Part shown: piece after piece, positions 36,896-48,500 of the stretch
Layout: the number at the start of each line of letters is the position of its first letter
Numbering within the stretch: position 1 is the stretch's first letter
DNA from: Archilochus colubris
Taxonomy: Eukaryota; Chordata; Aves; Apodiformes; Trochilidae
NCBI GenBank assembly: GCA_023079485.1
Contig: CM041083.1
Coordinates: 156,506,552 to 156,570,551 of the forward strand
DNA length: 64,000 nucleotides
Reading direction: 5' to 3'
Program-made: the position numbers and the translations under genes
Notes under the pieces: model-generated
What the model saw: only the letters and a program-made list of their open reading frames with translations
Database searches by the model: none
Told to the model about the DNA's origin: nothing

Positions 36896-39800
36896 ACATC
36901 ACTTCAGAAAACATCCTGTTCTTTTCTCCTCTCAGGTTCTTTTGCAAAATGGGAATCACATCTTTCCAGATGTTCTGTATTTACACAGTATCCCAATTCA
37001 GAGTGCTAGAAAAGACTGCTGAGGGTTTTGGTTTTGAAGGTTTGTGTGTCTTTTCTTTCCCTTTAGACAAATGATTAGGCTTTGTTGAACTGAAAATGAA
37101 GATTGAACTTCATCATTAAAGAACTTCTAACTCCTTAATTGTCTTGTATATTGGCAACTCCAAACAAGAAGCAAGTAATATCTGTCATGAATTACCAGGA
37201 TCAGACCTACCAGTACATTCTGCTTTCTTCTCAGATAAAATAAGAAGTGATGAACAAGGACAGTTCTTCTAGCTCTCTAATGGCAGTAGCTTCTCAGGAT
37301 TGTTTTTATGGGGTTTAGGTCTGTGAGATAATCTTACTGGGATCACGTAATTCCTCTAAGCAAAACTGAGAGTTCCAAGGAGATTCTTTTATTTTCCTAT
37401 GAGAGGCAAAATTTGTATTGAAATCTTAATATAACTGGTACAAATCTGGGAAGAAATTCTCACTAAAAAATGTTGGCTGGTGAAAGTGTTTGCAAACTGC
37501 AATTTTAGTGTTTGGGGTTTTTTTACTGAAGTTATGCTTTTCTTTGAATAAAAAAGCTAAAATAAGTAGATCTTGGTAATTAATTTAGTACAAAGCTTCA
37601 AAAGACAACCAGGAATTCAGTGAATTTACAATGACAGTTGGGTTCTTTTGACCAATCCGGGGGTGATGTTCCAGTGGGAGAGCAACAGGAATCTGACAGT
37701 TAAAGTTGCCATTTTCTAAACTAGAAACAGAACTGAAGATCTTGGAAAAAATGAAAAATCTACATTATCACTCCATCCCACACTGCTTTGCAGAAACTAG
37801 GATGCCTCAGCTATGATGTGCCTAAGCTACTTCCTATCATCTACAGCTCTGTGAGATTTGGGTTTTTTTTTTCTTTTGCAATTTTTGATATATTTTTTTT
37901 CCCTTTTGGTTGGCTGGTTGGCTTTTGCCCATCTGTAGTTGCATTCTATGTGCTTGTGTCTCTCCTTTGTACCAAACTAGTGAGCTATGCTACTCAACAG
38001 AAGTAGATGCCATGTTCCTTTGGGCCTACAGAAATGCTGAGTCATACTACATTTCAGTGGTAAACACAGCAGTAATCCCTCTACTCTTCATCCAGTGACA
38101 GCAGTGTGGGATGAAAAAGGTAATTGAAATATATCCTTATTAACAGAGAATTAATTGTAGAAAGGGATATGATACAATACAGCATAATAATAAAGCAAAT
38201 TAATCTCTAAAGTATATGTTTAATCATCTCTGTATCCTACAGTTTACAGCTAATCAAACTTTCTTTCAAACTGGGTAAAAACATCATTCTTCAGCCCAAT
38301 CCCATATGCCAAATTTCAGTCCAGAATTATTTTTTTACAACTAAGTTATAAATCCCTGAAAACAGGGGGATATGATGGAAACACTGACTAAAATATCATA
38401 AATAAAAGGATTCCTCTGAAGGATTTCCAAGATTTCCAGTTCATAAAAAGTTTAATGTTTCAATAGAGACTTACACCAAGCTTCAAATAACTACACAGTC
38501 TAAATGAGAGTAAGTAGTACAAATAAAGTAAATTTACTCATAATGCATTGCTGGTAACTGTTCACGTCCCAGAAGTGAAAAACACCAAGCTAAAAGATAG
38601 CATGGCAGACCATATCCTGTAAAACCACACATTTATTTCCAAGAATGCTTCACTATATCCGGAACGCAACCAGTGCCATGTTCTTTCCAGTAAGAATGTT
38701 ACTATAGTAAAATAAATAGCATATTTTTCACATCACCATTCTTTAAGTACAGCAATCATTTTACATTTAAGTTTTGTTTCTCCCATAAGATAATGATCTA
38801 AACATTTATCCTTCAATGTATAGCTTTTTTTCTTTTTCTTTTCATTAGCCTTAACCCACTGAAACTGTGGACTTACTTGCAGTTTCCTATGTTTCAAAGG
38901 CTGTACTGTCTTAACAAATATAGACATTCTATGGGAGACTTTGTTTACTTGTTCCTGTTTGGGAACTGCTGATTTTGCTGAGGTTAAGTAGAGCATATGA
39001 CTGAATCAATAGTTTTCTGAAATTTTTACTTTTCATTCATTAGCACAAGGCAGGATTTAATCAGTAACATGAAGATCTCACTAGTTCTTATTGATTTTCA
39101 GTCGTGTGTGGGTTGAATTTTGCTTCTTTCTGGGGAGGTCTAAACCAAATGCTTCATATTCTTTTGATTCTATGCTGTTAATCTTTTATGATTTTATATA
39201 ATTCATATTGTAATCTGCTACACTTACCGGTATCCTATATATTTGGGTAAAACAATGAAACGAAAGAAAAATCTATTTAAGAATTTGCATTAAAATTTCC
39301 ATCTTTGGACTTGGAAATAATAAAAAAAGAACTATTCTGCATTGGCAAGACAGTGTTCAAAGTTGTTTATCCTAACAGTAAGGCTCCTCTAAGATGTCAA
39401 TGGAGCAAAGGCAGATCACAGCCCACTTCCCTGTGCTTCTTCCCACTTCTTCAGACAGTCACCAGGGAGAAATAACCAGATACTTCTGAAGACCTATCTG
39501 TGACCACTGACAAGAGAGAAAACCCAGGGCAACAAAAATAATAATGAGCACTTCAGCTGAATATCTAAGAAAGGTGGGGTGACCTTGGGGATTGAACAAG
39601 AGCTCACTGAACTCAAGTGGACAATTAGAGACACCAGATTCTGAGGAGTGTCCCAACATTAAGAAGATATTTCAACTCAGTGGTCAGTACAAAGCATACT
39701 AGAATGTCACTTTTCCTATTGGATTCTCATCCTGTGTCTTCCTCTGTTTCAAGTCCTCAAAAATATTCATCCTTTTCTGGCTGATTGCCATTGTGAGAAA

Positions 39801-42117
39801 AACTACAATCATTATGCTGAAAGGTATTTCGAAACAGCATACTTGGAAACTAAATGAGGTGGTATGAATAGAAGTGAAATGTGCTTGCAGTCAGCTGGAA
39901 ATTTATTTTTTCTTATTTTTTTTCTTTTCATATTTGTTAAAAAATGTGACCATTCTTCCCTTGAGATGTGCAATGATACTTTTTATTATTTATTGCCCTT
40001 TACCAAGATCTTTAAGCAGTTTACAGGAATCAGTGCTTTCTAACATTTTTGAGGTACATAGGTACGATTTGCATAGCTTTGGCAGAACATCTTTCACGTT
40101 TACATTTAAAGGAGTTACTGCCTTATGTCTTAAACTTGGACATCTGTCCTAGGTCATTGACAATATTAGAGAACGACAGAACAGGGAGGGGATGTAACAA
40201 CTGCCACGTTTTACAGCCTAGATTATGAATGAGCACCTACTTTCATTGTACTTTAATATTCTGTACTGCAAACCTTGGTGACTGGCATGTGGCTCATATC
40301 CTATCCTTCCTTGCCTGCTTTTGGGGCATTAAACCTTTGAAAAGAGATAGCAAAGGCATCTGGGTGTTGTAACACTTTAAGCTAAATCTGCCAGGGCTTC
40401 TCCCTCAGAGCTTACATTGAGTTTAACGAGTTTTGGATTAGCCCTTAAATAAAGAAACTACAGTACAGGGAATTTAATTGATCTGTCTGAGGTCACATGG
40501 TGACTAAGAGACAGAATGTAAAACAAAGGAGAAAGAATTGCCAGAATAAGAAAATGCAAGGTTTGTAGACAAGCAAAAATTTAGTTTAGTTTAGTTTCCA
40601 GCTATATGAAAAGAATATTTGCTAAAGTGCTTCATTTTTCTTGACTGAGTTAAACATTTTTTTTTTTTTTAATACACACAGAGCTAAAGTTTGCCCCTTA
40701 GTAGGATCACTAGCAATGTCATTGAGTTATCTGTACATATAGATCCTATTTTTCCAAACATAGACTAGTTCTGTGCGGCAGTAAGTAAAGAGTAAAAATA
40801 ATAGCTGATTTTGGAAAAAGCTGAAACTTCTCATTGCAAGCTGAAGAACAGAAGCCTGTCCCTTCACAAAGATTTATTTTCTGCAACAACAGTAAAATTC
40901 TTATTTTTAGCCCTACAACCCTCTCAAGTAATTTATAAAGCATACCTTGCTCCATTTCTGTTAAATTATTTGCATCTAAAATATTCTTATTTTATTCTAA
41001 ATTAAGCTATATGCTGCTGCTAATTGAAAAAAAAGTCTTCCTCCATCATTTAAGCAGATTGTAACAGATGTTCACATTTATATATATAAATTACTGTAGA
41101 GTTGCTTTTTCTCTAGCTGATCCTTTCTTCCTATGTGGATCTGATGTTTTGCCTCTGAGAACTAAACTTACTAGCAACCCTAAAGTAAAAAAAGACAGGA
41201 TATTTTTCAGTAAGAGCCTCCTCTTTGCCAAACATGCCAGAATGTGTCTCCAAGGACTTTAAAAGAAAGGAAAGAATGAAGAACGGAAACCATAAAGCAT
41301 GCATTACTGCTATCATCTAATTGCTGAATGAATAGCATGGTTGTTTAGTCTGATTGCACTAAGCTAGTTATCCACTGCAAGCTTCATTGACAAAAAGGGA
41401 ATCTACACAAATTATAGGGAAATTCATGCACTGAAAGAATGTTTTGGTTCAGAGGTTTGCAACAACTATTGGCTTTAGTTCCTGGCACAGTTCGCCTTTG
41501 CCATATGAACTTCTCTGGGCTGGGTCAGCCCAAAGCTTTCCAAAAAGCCTGAGAAGAGGACAGACTTCCTTGTCATCTGTATCCCATAAATAAATTAAAG
41601 TGATGTTCTCCAGTTAGAGTTTGTTTCTTGGCAGACTAATCTGCAATCAGAGAAAGAAAAGCCTTTCATTTGTGGACTCCAACTAGAGGAAGGAAGCTTT
41701 TGTATGCGGATTCACCAGAGACCAAAATATTAAAAAGTGGAAGAGGAAAAACATATGTTGCAGTACCCTGAAAAATAAGTGGGTCAAAAAAGTACTTTAG
41801 GGACATGCCCTCAATTGATGATGTTAAAAAATAAAGCATTCTTTTATGAGGAGCAGGCAAAAGAGTTTCACCACCACCACCACTTTATAACAACATAAAA
41901 ACCGTTTTTTGGGGAACATTTTTTTCTTCATACATACACTTTATACAGAAAGGACAAAGAAATTAAACAAGCCTGATACACTTGGTCCCAGTGGGCTTGC
42001 ATTCATGCCCTTATCAAGGTGCAGAACATGTGCATAAATATGTAGAATGACGGGGATACGGATCTCAATTCCTTGCTGTTTGTATGACATCACAACTGCA
42101 GCAAGGATAAACAGTGA
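36896..42117. other. AT-rich unique sequence, no gene seen
   Basis: No transposon, exon or RNA gene is recognised. Minor items are a (TTTAG)3 run near 40579-40597, a poly-T tract near 40659-40670, and a short CCA run near 41871-41883. The largest frame has 103 codons and is explained by the neighbouring CR1. Confidence 0.55.
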
Positions 42118-42383
42118 CAGAATCATCACGCAATCAGAGAATTACTTTGGTTGGAAAAGATCTTCAAGATCATCAAGTCCAACCATTAACCTAACACTGA
42201 CAAGTCCTTAACTGAACCATATCCCTAAGTACTATGTCAAAATGACTCTTAAATATTGATTTCCAGGGACAGTGAATCCATCACTGCACTGTTCCCATGC
42301 CTGATGATAAGCCTCTCAGTAAAGAAATTCTTCTAACATCCAATCTAAACCTCCTCTGTTGCAGCTTGAGGCCATTGCCTCTT
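42118..42383 (-). mobile_element. Old CR1 LINE 3' end, cut by a second CR1
   Basis: The + strand has GGTTGGAAAAGATCTTCAAG, then TCCAACCATTAACCTAACAC and the later GTAAAGAAATTCTTCTAACA and CTTGAGGCCATTGCCTCTT blocks in normal CR1 order. It stops abruptly at 42383, where the 3' end of another CR1 begins. This suggests the younger CR1 inserted into the older one. I did not find the remainder of the older copy on the far side. Confidence 0.88.
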
Positions 42384-42724
42384 CACAGAATCACATGTTA
42401 GGGGTGGGAAGGGACCTCAAAAGATTGAGTCCAGCCCCCCTGCCACAAAAGGACAATATAGTGTAGGTCACACACTAACACATCCAGGCGGGTTTTGAAT
42501 GTCTCCAGAGGAGACCCCATAACTTCACTGGACAGCCTGTTCCAGTGTTCTGTCACTCACACAGTGAAAAAGCTTTTTCTGATGTTTACATGGAACCTAT
42601 TAAGTTCCAACGTGCATCCATTACCCCTTATCCTATCACTGAGCATCACTGAGAGGAGCCTGGCTCCATCCTCCTGACGCTCACCCTTCGCATACTTGTA
42701 AACCAATGCTAACCTGCCTCTTTA
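42384..42724 (-). mobile_element. CR1 LINE: 3' UTR and ORF2 C-terminus
   Basis: The 3' end begins at CACAGAATCACATG, followed by the GGGAAGGGACCTC block. Translating the - strand upstream gives recognisable CR1 ORF2 C-terminal sequence, including HWNRLSSEV and SPLETFKTRLDVLV, with stops and frame changes. At about 42724 the similarity jumps directly to the endonuclease start of ORF2, so the central two-thirds of ORF2 (rest of endonuclease, most of RT) is missing. It is probably the same insertion as the next two segments, joined by an internal deletion, although two separate copies remain possible. Confidence 0.9.
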
Positions 42725-42996
42725 TTCACACCCACAAACTCTCAACTCGCTCCTCATGCACTCTTAGGCAGAACTCAATACATTCTTGTTGCTTTCTTGA
42801 ATAAAGAGCAACTCCACCACCTCATCTTATTGACCTGTCTTTTCTAAAAAGGACATAGCTGTCCATGACCACATCTCAGTTTTGGGAGCTGTCCCACCAT
42901 GTCTCTGTAATTGCCACCAGATCATAACCCCTTGACCACACAGATCTCTAACTCCTCCTCTTTATTCCCCATGCTGCATGCATAGGTGTACAGGCA
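42725..42996 (-). pseudogene. CR1 ORF2 endonuclease N-terminus, broken
   Basis: The - strand gives LKCLYTYACSMGNKEEELE, the start of the CR1 AP-type endonuclease. A diverged YRDMVG segment follows where this family has its Glu-Thr-Trp-Trp-like block. Then come FRKDRSIR, a stop, GGGVALYS and VESLWV, all in the expected order. In intact elements this domain nicks the target DNA. Here it is about 90 codons long, with in-frame stops and a frame change, then breaks off into the CR1 3' portion. It is clearly non-functional. Confidence 0.85.
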
Positions 42997-44135
42997 TTTC
43001 AGGCAGCAAGCTGAGCACACAGATTCAGCCCTAGGAAGGTGGGAGGCCTTCTGGTCTTCATTAACACTAGAATGTCATCCCACTGTTGCAAACCCAGTTA
43101 CAGCCACATTCCCCTTCAAATCTAGTTTAAATGACTATGAATGAGCCAAGCTAATGCTTGTATTTCCCCCTGGAAGATAAGCCTCTACCACATATTACCA
43201 TGAGTCCTGCTGTATTAAAAAAACAGCCTCGATCAAAGAACCCAAAGCCCTGCCTGTAGTACCAATCTGAACCAGGTATTTAGAGATTGGAGCCTTCCAT
43301 GTCATTGCCCACAACTGGGAGGAGGGAAGAGAAAATAACTTGTTCCCCAGAGCCTTTCACCAGCCATCCCAAGGATTTGAAGTCTCTATTCATCTCAGAC
43401 TATGGGATGCAGCTTCCTCCCTGCCTCTCTGGAATATCAGTAGAGGGTAGTAGTCTGATGACGAAGCCAGGCTGGGGAGTTTCCAAGTGATATCCCTGAT
43501 TAGAGGTCCAGGAAGACTACACACTTCTCTATGATGAGGGTCAGCCCTGCATATGGGGCCCTCTGTTCCTATTAGGAGAGAGTCTCCAACAACTAAAACT
43601 CCTGTCTTCTTCCTTGTGGAAGAGGTGATTATATGGATAGAGGACCTCTTTGAAAGCAGTGAGACCTCTGGTACAGGTTGCCTGTCATCCACTTCCCCAT
43701 TAGAGTGGCCGTCCTCCAGCAGGGTTTCATATCTATTTGAGATAGGACCTTCATCTCCACCTTCATTCGTCTGGACCTCAATTTCCAGCCCCATGTACCT
43801 GTTGTGTATGGGCAACTGGGAAGATGAGGGAGATTGGGAGAGGATTCACCTGTCTCTTAGGTCACCTTCTTTTTCCAGGTAGCAAGAGTAGGGGATCCCC
43901 TGTTTCTTGTGGAGCCTGCTGTCTTTCTCTCAGGGATGGTAGGGTCTGACTCCACCAGACTATTTCCCTTTCACACTCTCTTATACTTCTTAGTCTTTCA
44001 ACTTCCTCCTTGAGCTAAGCCATCGTGCTGAGCAGATCATCAGCCTCTTCACATTCCACACAGCTGTTGCTTCCGACATCCTCTGTTACAAGTGCCAGGC
44101 TCAGGCAGTCCCTGCAGCCAGGGGCTCAGATGTAC
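42997..44135 (-). pseudogene. CR1 ORF1 remnant with esterase and zinc-binding region
   Basis: Read on the - strand, the N-terminal part has a Cys-rich GCRDC...SCVECEEAD segment (about 44030-44115), then the coiled-coil-like LKEEVERLRSIRECERE. A 141-codon frame follows (43390-43815). That frame has the SGNH/GDSL esterase signature VLVVGDSLL, with the nucleophile Ser at 43579-43581, and the downstream SDYYPLL block. The expected block III Gly-x-Asn-Asp motif is not seen after it, and the reading frame breaks up toward 43000, where ORF2 begins. CR1-family ORF1 proteins bind the element RNA and many carry such an esterase. Several stops make this copy dead. The + strand frame at 43553-43882 is a shadow. 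Confidence 0.88.
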
Positions 44136-44468
44136 TGTAACAAGCCAACCAGGTGCCCCTAATTGCCAGGAAGTGGGCATGAGCTTGTGTTAAGCCCACC
44201 TGTGCCTAATTAGGGCAGACCCCCACTGTGCATGAGCAGGACCAGGGGGCCAATAAAAGGTGAGGCCTGAGACACAAGCTCAGCTTAGTACCAAGCTAGC
44301 CAGCAGAGAGGCCAGTTGCTCTTGGAGTAGCAGCACTGATCTGGGCTAGTCAACTTAGAGAGTTGTAGGCTTGGAGCATTGCTCGTGAGTCTCTGCTGGA
44401 ACACCTGGTTGGATCTTGAAGCACTGTTCCCTAAAAGAGGTTCGTCTTGCTACCCTCGGACACCTACA
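44136..44468 (+). mobile_element. Possible small LTR nested in CR1 ORF1
   Basis: This 333-base block begins TGTAACAAG and ends CACCTACA. It therefore has TG...CA ends and matching TGTA/TACA termini, as LTRs do. A promoter-like CAATAAAAGG (44251-44260) lies about a third of the way in. It does not read as CR1 on either strand. Excising it joins a - strand frame ending in NVGTPAEVPCK with the Cys-rich GCRDC segment in the same frame, as expected if it interrupted ORF1. Against this, I see no target-site duplication (TGTAC on the left, CATTT on the right). A native part of the CR1 5' region is the main alternative. Confidence 0.35.
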
Positions 44469-44925
44469 CATTTGCATGGGACCTCTGCCGGGGTCCCCAC
44501 GTTTCTTTTCACAGCAGCCTATATGGCCAGGTTGCCACCATAGCTGACCCTGTGAGTGACAAACTGCACACACTGTCCAGGCACGCCAGATGCCTCACCA
44601 GGCACCCTGTGGAGCAGGCAGAGCTGCTGTTCCTCCCCTCCTGCTCACACCTCTGCAGAAGCCGCCTTTAAATTTCCTGCGGTTTCCCCCACACCTCCCA
44701 GATCACCTCAGCCTCTCCGCTCTCTGGCAATAGCTGCCAATTCCCGACCCCTTTTGGGTCTGGCGGCTCTCCCTTGGGATTCCCTAGCTCTGGGAACCCT
44801 TCTCCCTCCTTTTTAACCTGTCATTGATTTTTAAAGGCACAGCACTGACCGCTACCGCTGTCTCTCTCCTCGTGGTCTGAGTTTCCTGAGCATGTCCAGT
44901 GCAGCCTCCTGAAGAGCTTATTTCA
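44469..44925 (-). mobile_element. Probable CR1 5' leader, CpG-rich
   Basis: The sequence is GC-rich, with about a dozen CpGs in 450 bases, against a CpG-poor background. It lies just upstream (on the - strand) of the CR1 ORF1 remnant. On the - strand it has two TTTAAA-containing blocks (near 44667 and 44832) and a frame AVKRNVGTPAEVPC leading toward ORF1. CR1 elements carry a GC-rich internal promoter in their 5' leader, which most genomic copies lack. A retained 5' leader would make this an unusually long copy. The assignment is by position and composition, not by a recognised consensus. Confidence 0.45.
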
Positions 44926-45548
44926 GTCACAGAAAATACTGCAACACATCTGGGGCTGCATCAAAAGAAGTATGGCCAACAGGTCAAGGGAGGAGATTCT
45001 CCCCCTCTACTCTGCTCTCGTGAGATGCCACCAGGAGTACTGCGTCCAGTTCTGGAGTCTCCAACTCATGAAGAATATGAAGCTGTTAGAACAAATTCAA
45101 ACGAGGGCCATGCAGATGATCAGAGAGCTGGAGCATCTCTTCTGTGAAGACAGGCTGAGAAAGTTCATGTTGTTCAGCCTGGAGAAGAGAAGGCTCAGAG
45201 GAGACCTTTTAGCAGCCTTCCAGTATCTGAAGGAAGCCTACAGGAAATCTGAGGAGGGACTATTTATAAAGGTATATAGTGATAGGACAAGGAGTAATGG
45301 CTTTAAAGTGGAAGAGGATAAATTTAGGTTAGACTTAAGGAAAAAATTCTGCAGTGTAAGAGTGGTGAGACACTGGAACAGGTTGCCAAAGGAGATTGTG
45401 GATGCCCTGTTCCTGAAAGTGTTCAAAGCCAGGTTGGATGGGGCTTTGAGTAACCTGGTCTAGTGGAAGGTGTCCCTGCCCATGTCAGGGGGTTTGAATT
45501 TAGGTGATCTTTAAGGTCACTTCCAACCCAAACCATTCTGTGAAATAA
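44926..45548 (+). mobile_element. CR1 LINE, + strand, RT C-terminus to 3' end
   Basis: This is the only clear CR1 fragment on the + strand. It begins within the ORF2 C-terminal region (IWGCIKRSMANRSREE), runs through the native stop at 45461-45463, and has an 85-base 3' untranslated end with AAGGTCACTTCCAACCC, ending near ATTCTGTGAAAT. It lies head-to-head with the - strand CR1 at 42384-44925. It is a normal 5'-truncated copy, not capable of moving on its own. Confidence 0.95.
44972..45463 (+). pseudogene. CR1 ORF2 C-terminal frame, uninterrupted
   Basis: A 163-codon frame is open to the family's natural end (LDGALSNLV, then TAG). It carries the landmarks LYSALVRCHQEYCVQFW, SLEKRRLRGDL, DRTRSNGFK and HWNRLPKEIVDA. 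This region lies downstream of the catalytic RT palm and includes none of the catalytic residues, so it makes no working enzyme. The first Met is internal to ORF2; the frame is also open upstream to about 44915. Intactness over 490 bases may reflect modest age or chance. The + frame at 44899-45147 and the - frame at 45238-45426 are shadows. Confidence 0.9.
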
Positions 45549-48500
45549 CAAAAACGCATTTAATGGTTATTGCATTATAATGTCAAGACAGTCTTTTGCT
45601 AGTATGACTTCCTCTGTTTGGGAAATGAGTTTAAGCTTCCCCAGTGAAAGAGCTGTTTAGTTTCAGCTCCAGCAGCCCTTTGCTAGTATAGCCCCGTCAG
45701 CCACACCAATAAGCTATTACAAATATCATCTAATTTTTAGCTGTGTTGCTCTGACATCTATATCAACCGCTATAATACAACTCTAGGGATAAGTATTATT
45801 TGAATATTGGCTGCATCTTATTTGGAAATGTTTTCTCATCTCAAATTTGGAGTGTCTTTACACTATATTAAAAATGTGTTGCAGAAAACTAAGTTAAATT
45901 AAGGTCCTATTAAATTTTAAGTTAATGGAAAATGCACTACTGACTTCATTCATATTTCAGTAAGACCGCAGATGTCTTATTTTCTTCCTAAACTCTATTG
46001 TTAAAAATAGCTAGCTGCTATTTTTCTTTCTTCCCACAAACCAGAAATAATAAAATATCATTATTATAATCAGGAACTGACTCTGTAAACACAATGAACA
46101 TACAGCTACAGAATTTTACTTTCCTGTGTTCTTGTTTAGTGGCCTTTGGAGATAAATCCATGTCAGTTCCCCTCTCTATCACTTGTTGAGGCAATTACAA
46201 TTTAAACCTTTATACTTGCCAGAATCTTTCTATGTAAACTGTTTGTCTTTGAAATAGCTCTTACTCATTCAAATACTGTTTCAATGGGATAGGAAAGCAT
46301 GGCTGTGAAAGATCAGGTATTGAAACGGAAAGCAATTAGCTGTAGGTGCTCTCCTTCCGCAGAGCACCAAGCTCATATTCTGCACTTAACAAGGAAGAAA
46401 TAATAATTAATCTTAAGTTTTTGGCAAGATACAATCTAGGCAAGAGCTTAATGCATTTGAACCACTGCTCCTCATTCTTGGAACAGGAAATTGAATTTCT
46501 CTTTCTCTTGTGGAGAGGATCTTAAATAAACTCCGGCCGAGGCTGTGGAGTCAATAATGCTTCTCAATTAACTGAAAGTAGTGCTGATGATGCTTACATT
46601 TTCAAGAGAAGGATCTGATAAAGACATTCATGGTTAGGGAGTATGTCCCATGTTGCAAGACGCCATTTGCTCATTTGGCTACACTGACTGCAGTTGCCTG
46701 ACTTCATCCCTCAGCAATGTGGGGTTAGTAGCTTCTTTATGATGTCCTGGATCATGATCACAGACATTTGGGGCTGCAAGAACATTTTCAGGGTTTTCCG
46801 TGGCACTTTTGATTGTCATACTTTTTAGTATGACATGTCTCAGTCTCAAAATTATTTGTGCTTTCAACTCTCCCTTGGATCCTGCTAAAACCCTTTTGCT
46901 CCAAATCCTGTACTTGAGGCTAACTTCATCTTCCTGTGGGAGAAAGTGAGAAAAACATCACTTCGCATCCACAGTGGCAGCAGAATTACTACTGGCTTAC
47001 CCTTGATCACCTACTTGCCAAAAGAAAAGAGAGGCAGAAAAACCTGTGTGTCTGGAGGAAGTGGGAGGTGGCATTGTCAGGAATTCTGTCCCCTTCTTTC
47101 TCTGGCTGATAGCTCCTCCAGGAGGACTTCATCTCCTCAGCCTCTTTCCTCCTTGGCCTCCAGATTATATGAACGCTCCATGCAGAGGAAAAAAAAAAAA
47201 AAAAAAAGGAGAAAAAAATCTAGCAATTAAAGGTTGTTAGGTCTCCATACAGAGATGGAGAACATCATTGCCTCAGATTCAAGTTTTGCCTCCATAAGCT
47301 TGAGTTCTCATTTTTGTGGTGACTAAAATGCTTTTCAGCGTAATCAAAGTAGATCAGTAGCACAACCACAACAGTAGGAAAAACACCATTTTGGTCTCTA
47401 TCTTTCATTTCATGAAAAAAAACTTCTTTATATTGACTGAGTGTCCCATGAAAACTCACTTTTAAACCGTACTAAGAATATTACCCCTTGTATATGATTT
47501 TACACACTAATACCTTTTTCAGCAAATATATTTGCTGCTCAAATTCATGTGAAGATCCTCAATTGGTATTCTGTAGTATACCATTTTTCTCATCTTTCCT
47601 GGTAAAAAATTAACAATTACAGAGTATCTACACCTCGGAATTATATTCAATTTTCTCAGAACAAGGTTTCTAATTGCTGTCCAGGCTATAGAAATAATAT
47701 ATCACTGAAAATATTTCTATTTAGGTAAATTCTAGACAAACTTTCTGCATATATACAATTTAAAATCAATAAATTTAACATGATCCTTTCAAGGACTTCA
47801 GAGAGCTTTTGTTTCTGCTACAGCTTGAAAATAAAAGAAAAAAGCTTATAAGGTTAAACATATATTTTACCTTATTTCATTTATTCACTTCTTTTATTAA
47901 GATACCTAATATTTTTTTGAGGCTTATGACAAAAGAACATAATCAACATAATTTGAAAGCATCCTAAGACCTGGAACTTTCTTGTCCCAGAGGCTAGAGC
48001 CCTAACTTCCATTCTCTTCTGAGGAGTAATGTGACTTGAACACATCAACTAATCTTTGGTGTTTCCATTTTCTTCATGTTTAGTGTTACCCACTTCTAGT
48101 CTCCTTTGAGACTCACAAAAAGAGATGTGGTACGTATGGTAAATATTATGACACTCGTTTAAATGCAATCATTAAATTAAAAAAATCAAGGCTGCTGTTT
48201 TTTCTCTTTAATACTTGTATTCTTCCATGAAAAAAAATTATCCAGGGCACATTGATCCAAGATGCTACCTCACTTTTTGCAAATGGAAACTATTCCATTT
48301 GAGAGGAGATAGGACAGGAGAGCAGATATTTTTCATGTCTCAAATGCAAAGAACTGCATTTATCTAACCAACTCGGCCCTCAGTCTTGAGCCTGGGCATA
48401 ACAAAGACAATATAAATTTAGCACATAGTTCAGTAATTAATTGTTTGGAAACAATTCACTGTAAATACTGTTGTATTTATAGCCGCCGTGAAACAATGGA

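Noticed and set aside
43553..43882. 109-codon + strand frame
   Set aside because: Shadow of the CR1 ORF1 remnant on the opposite strand.
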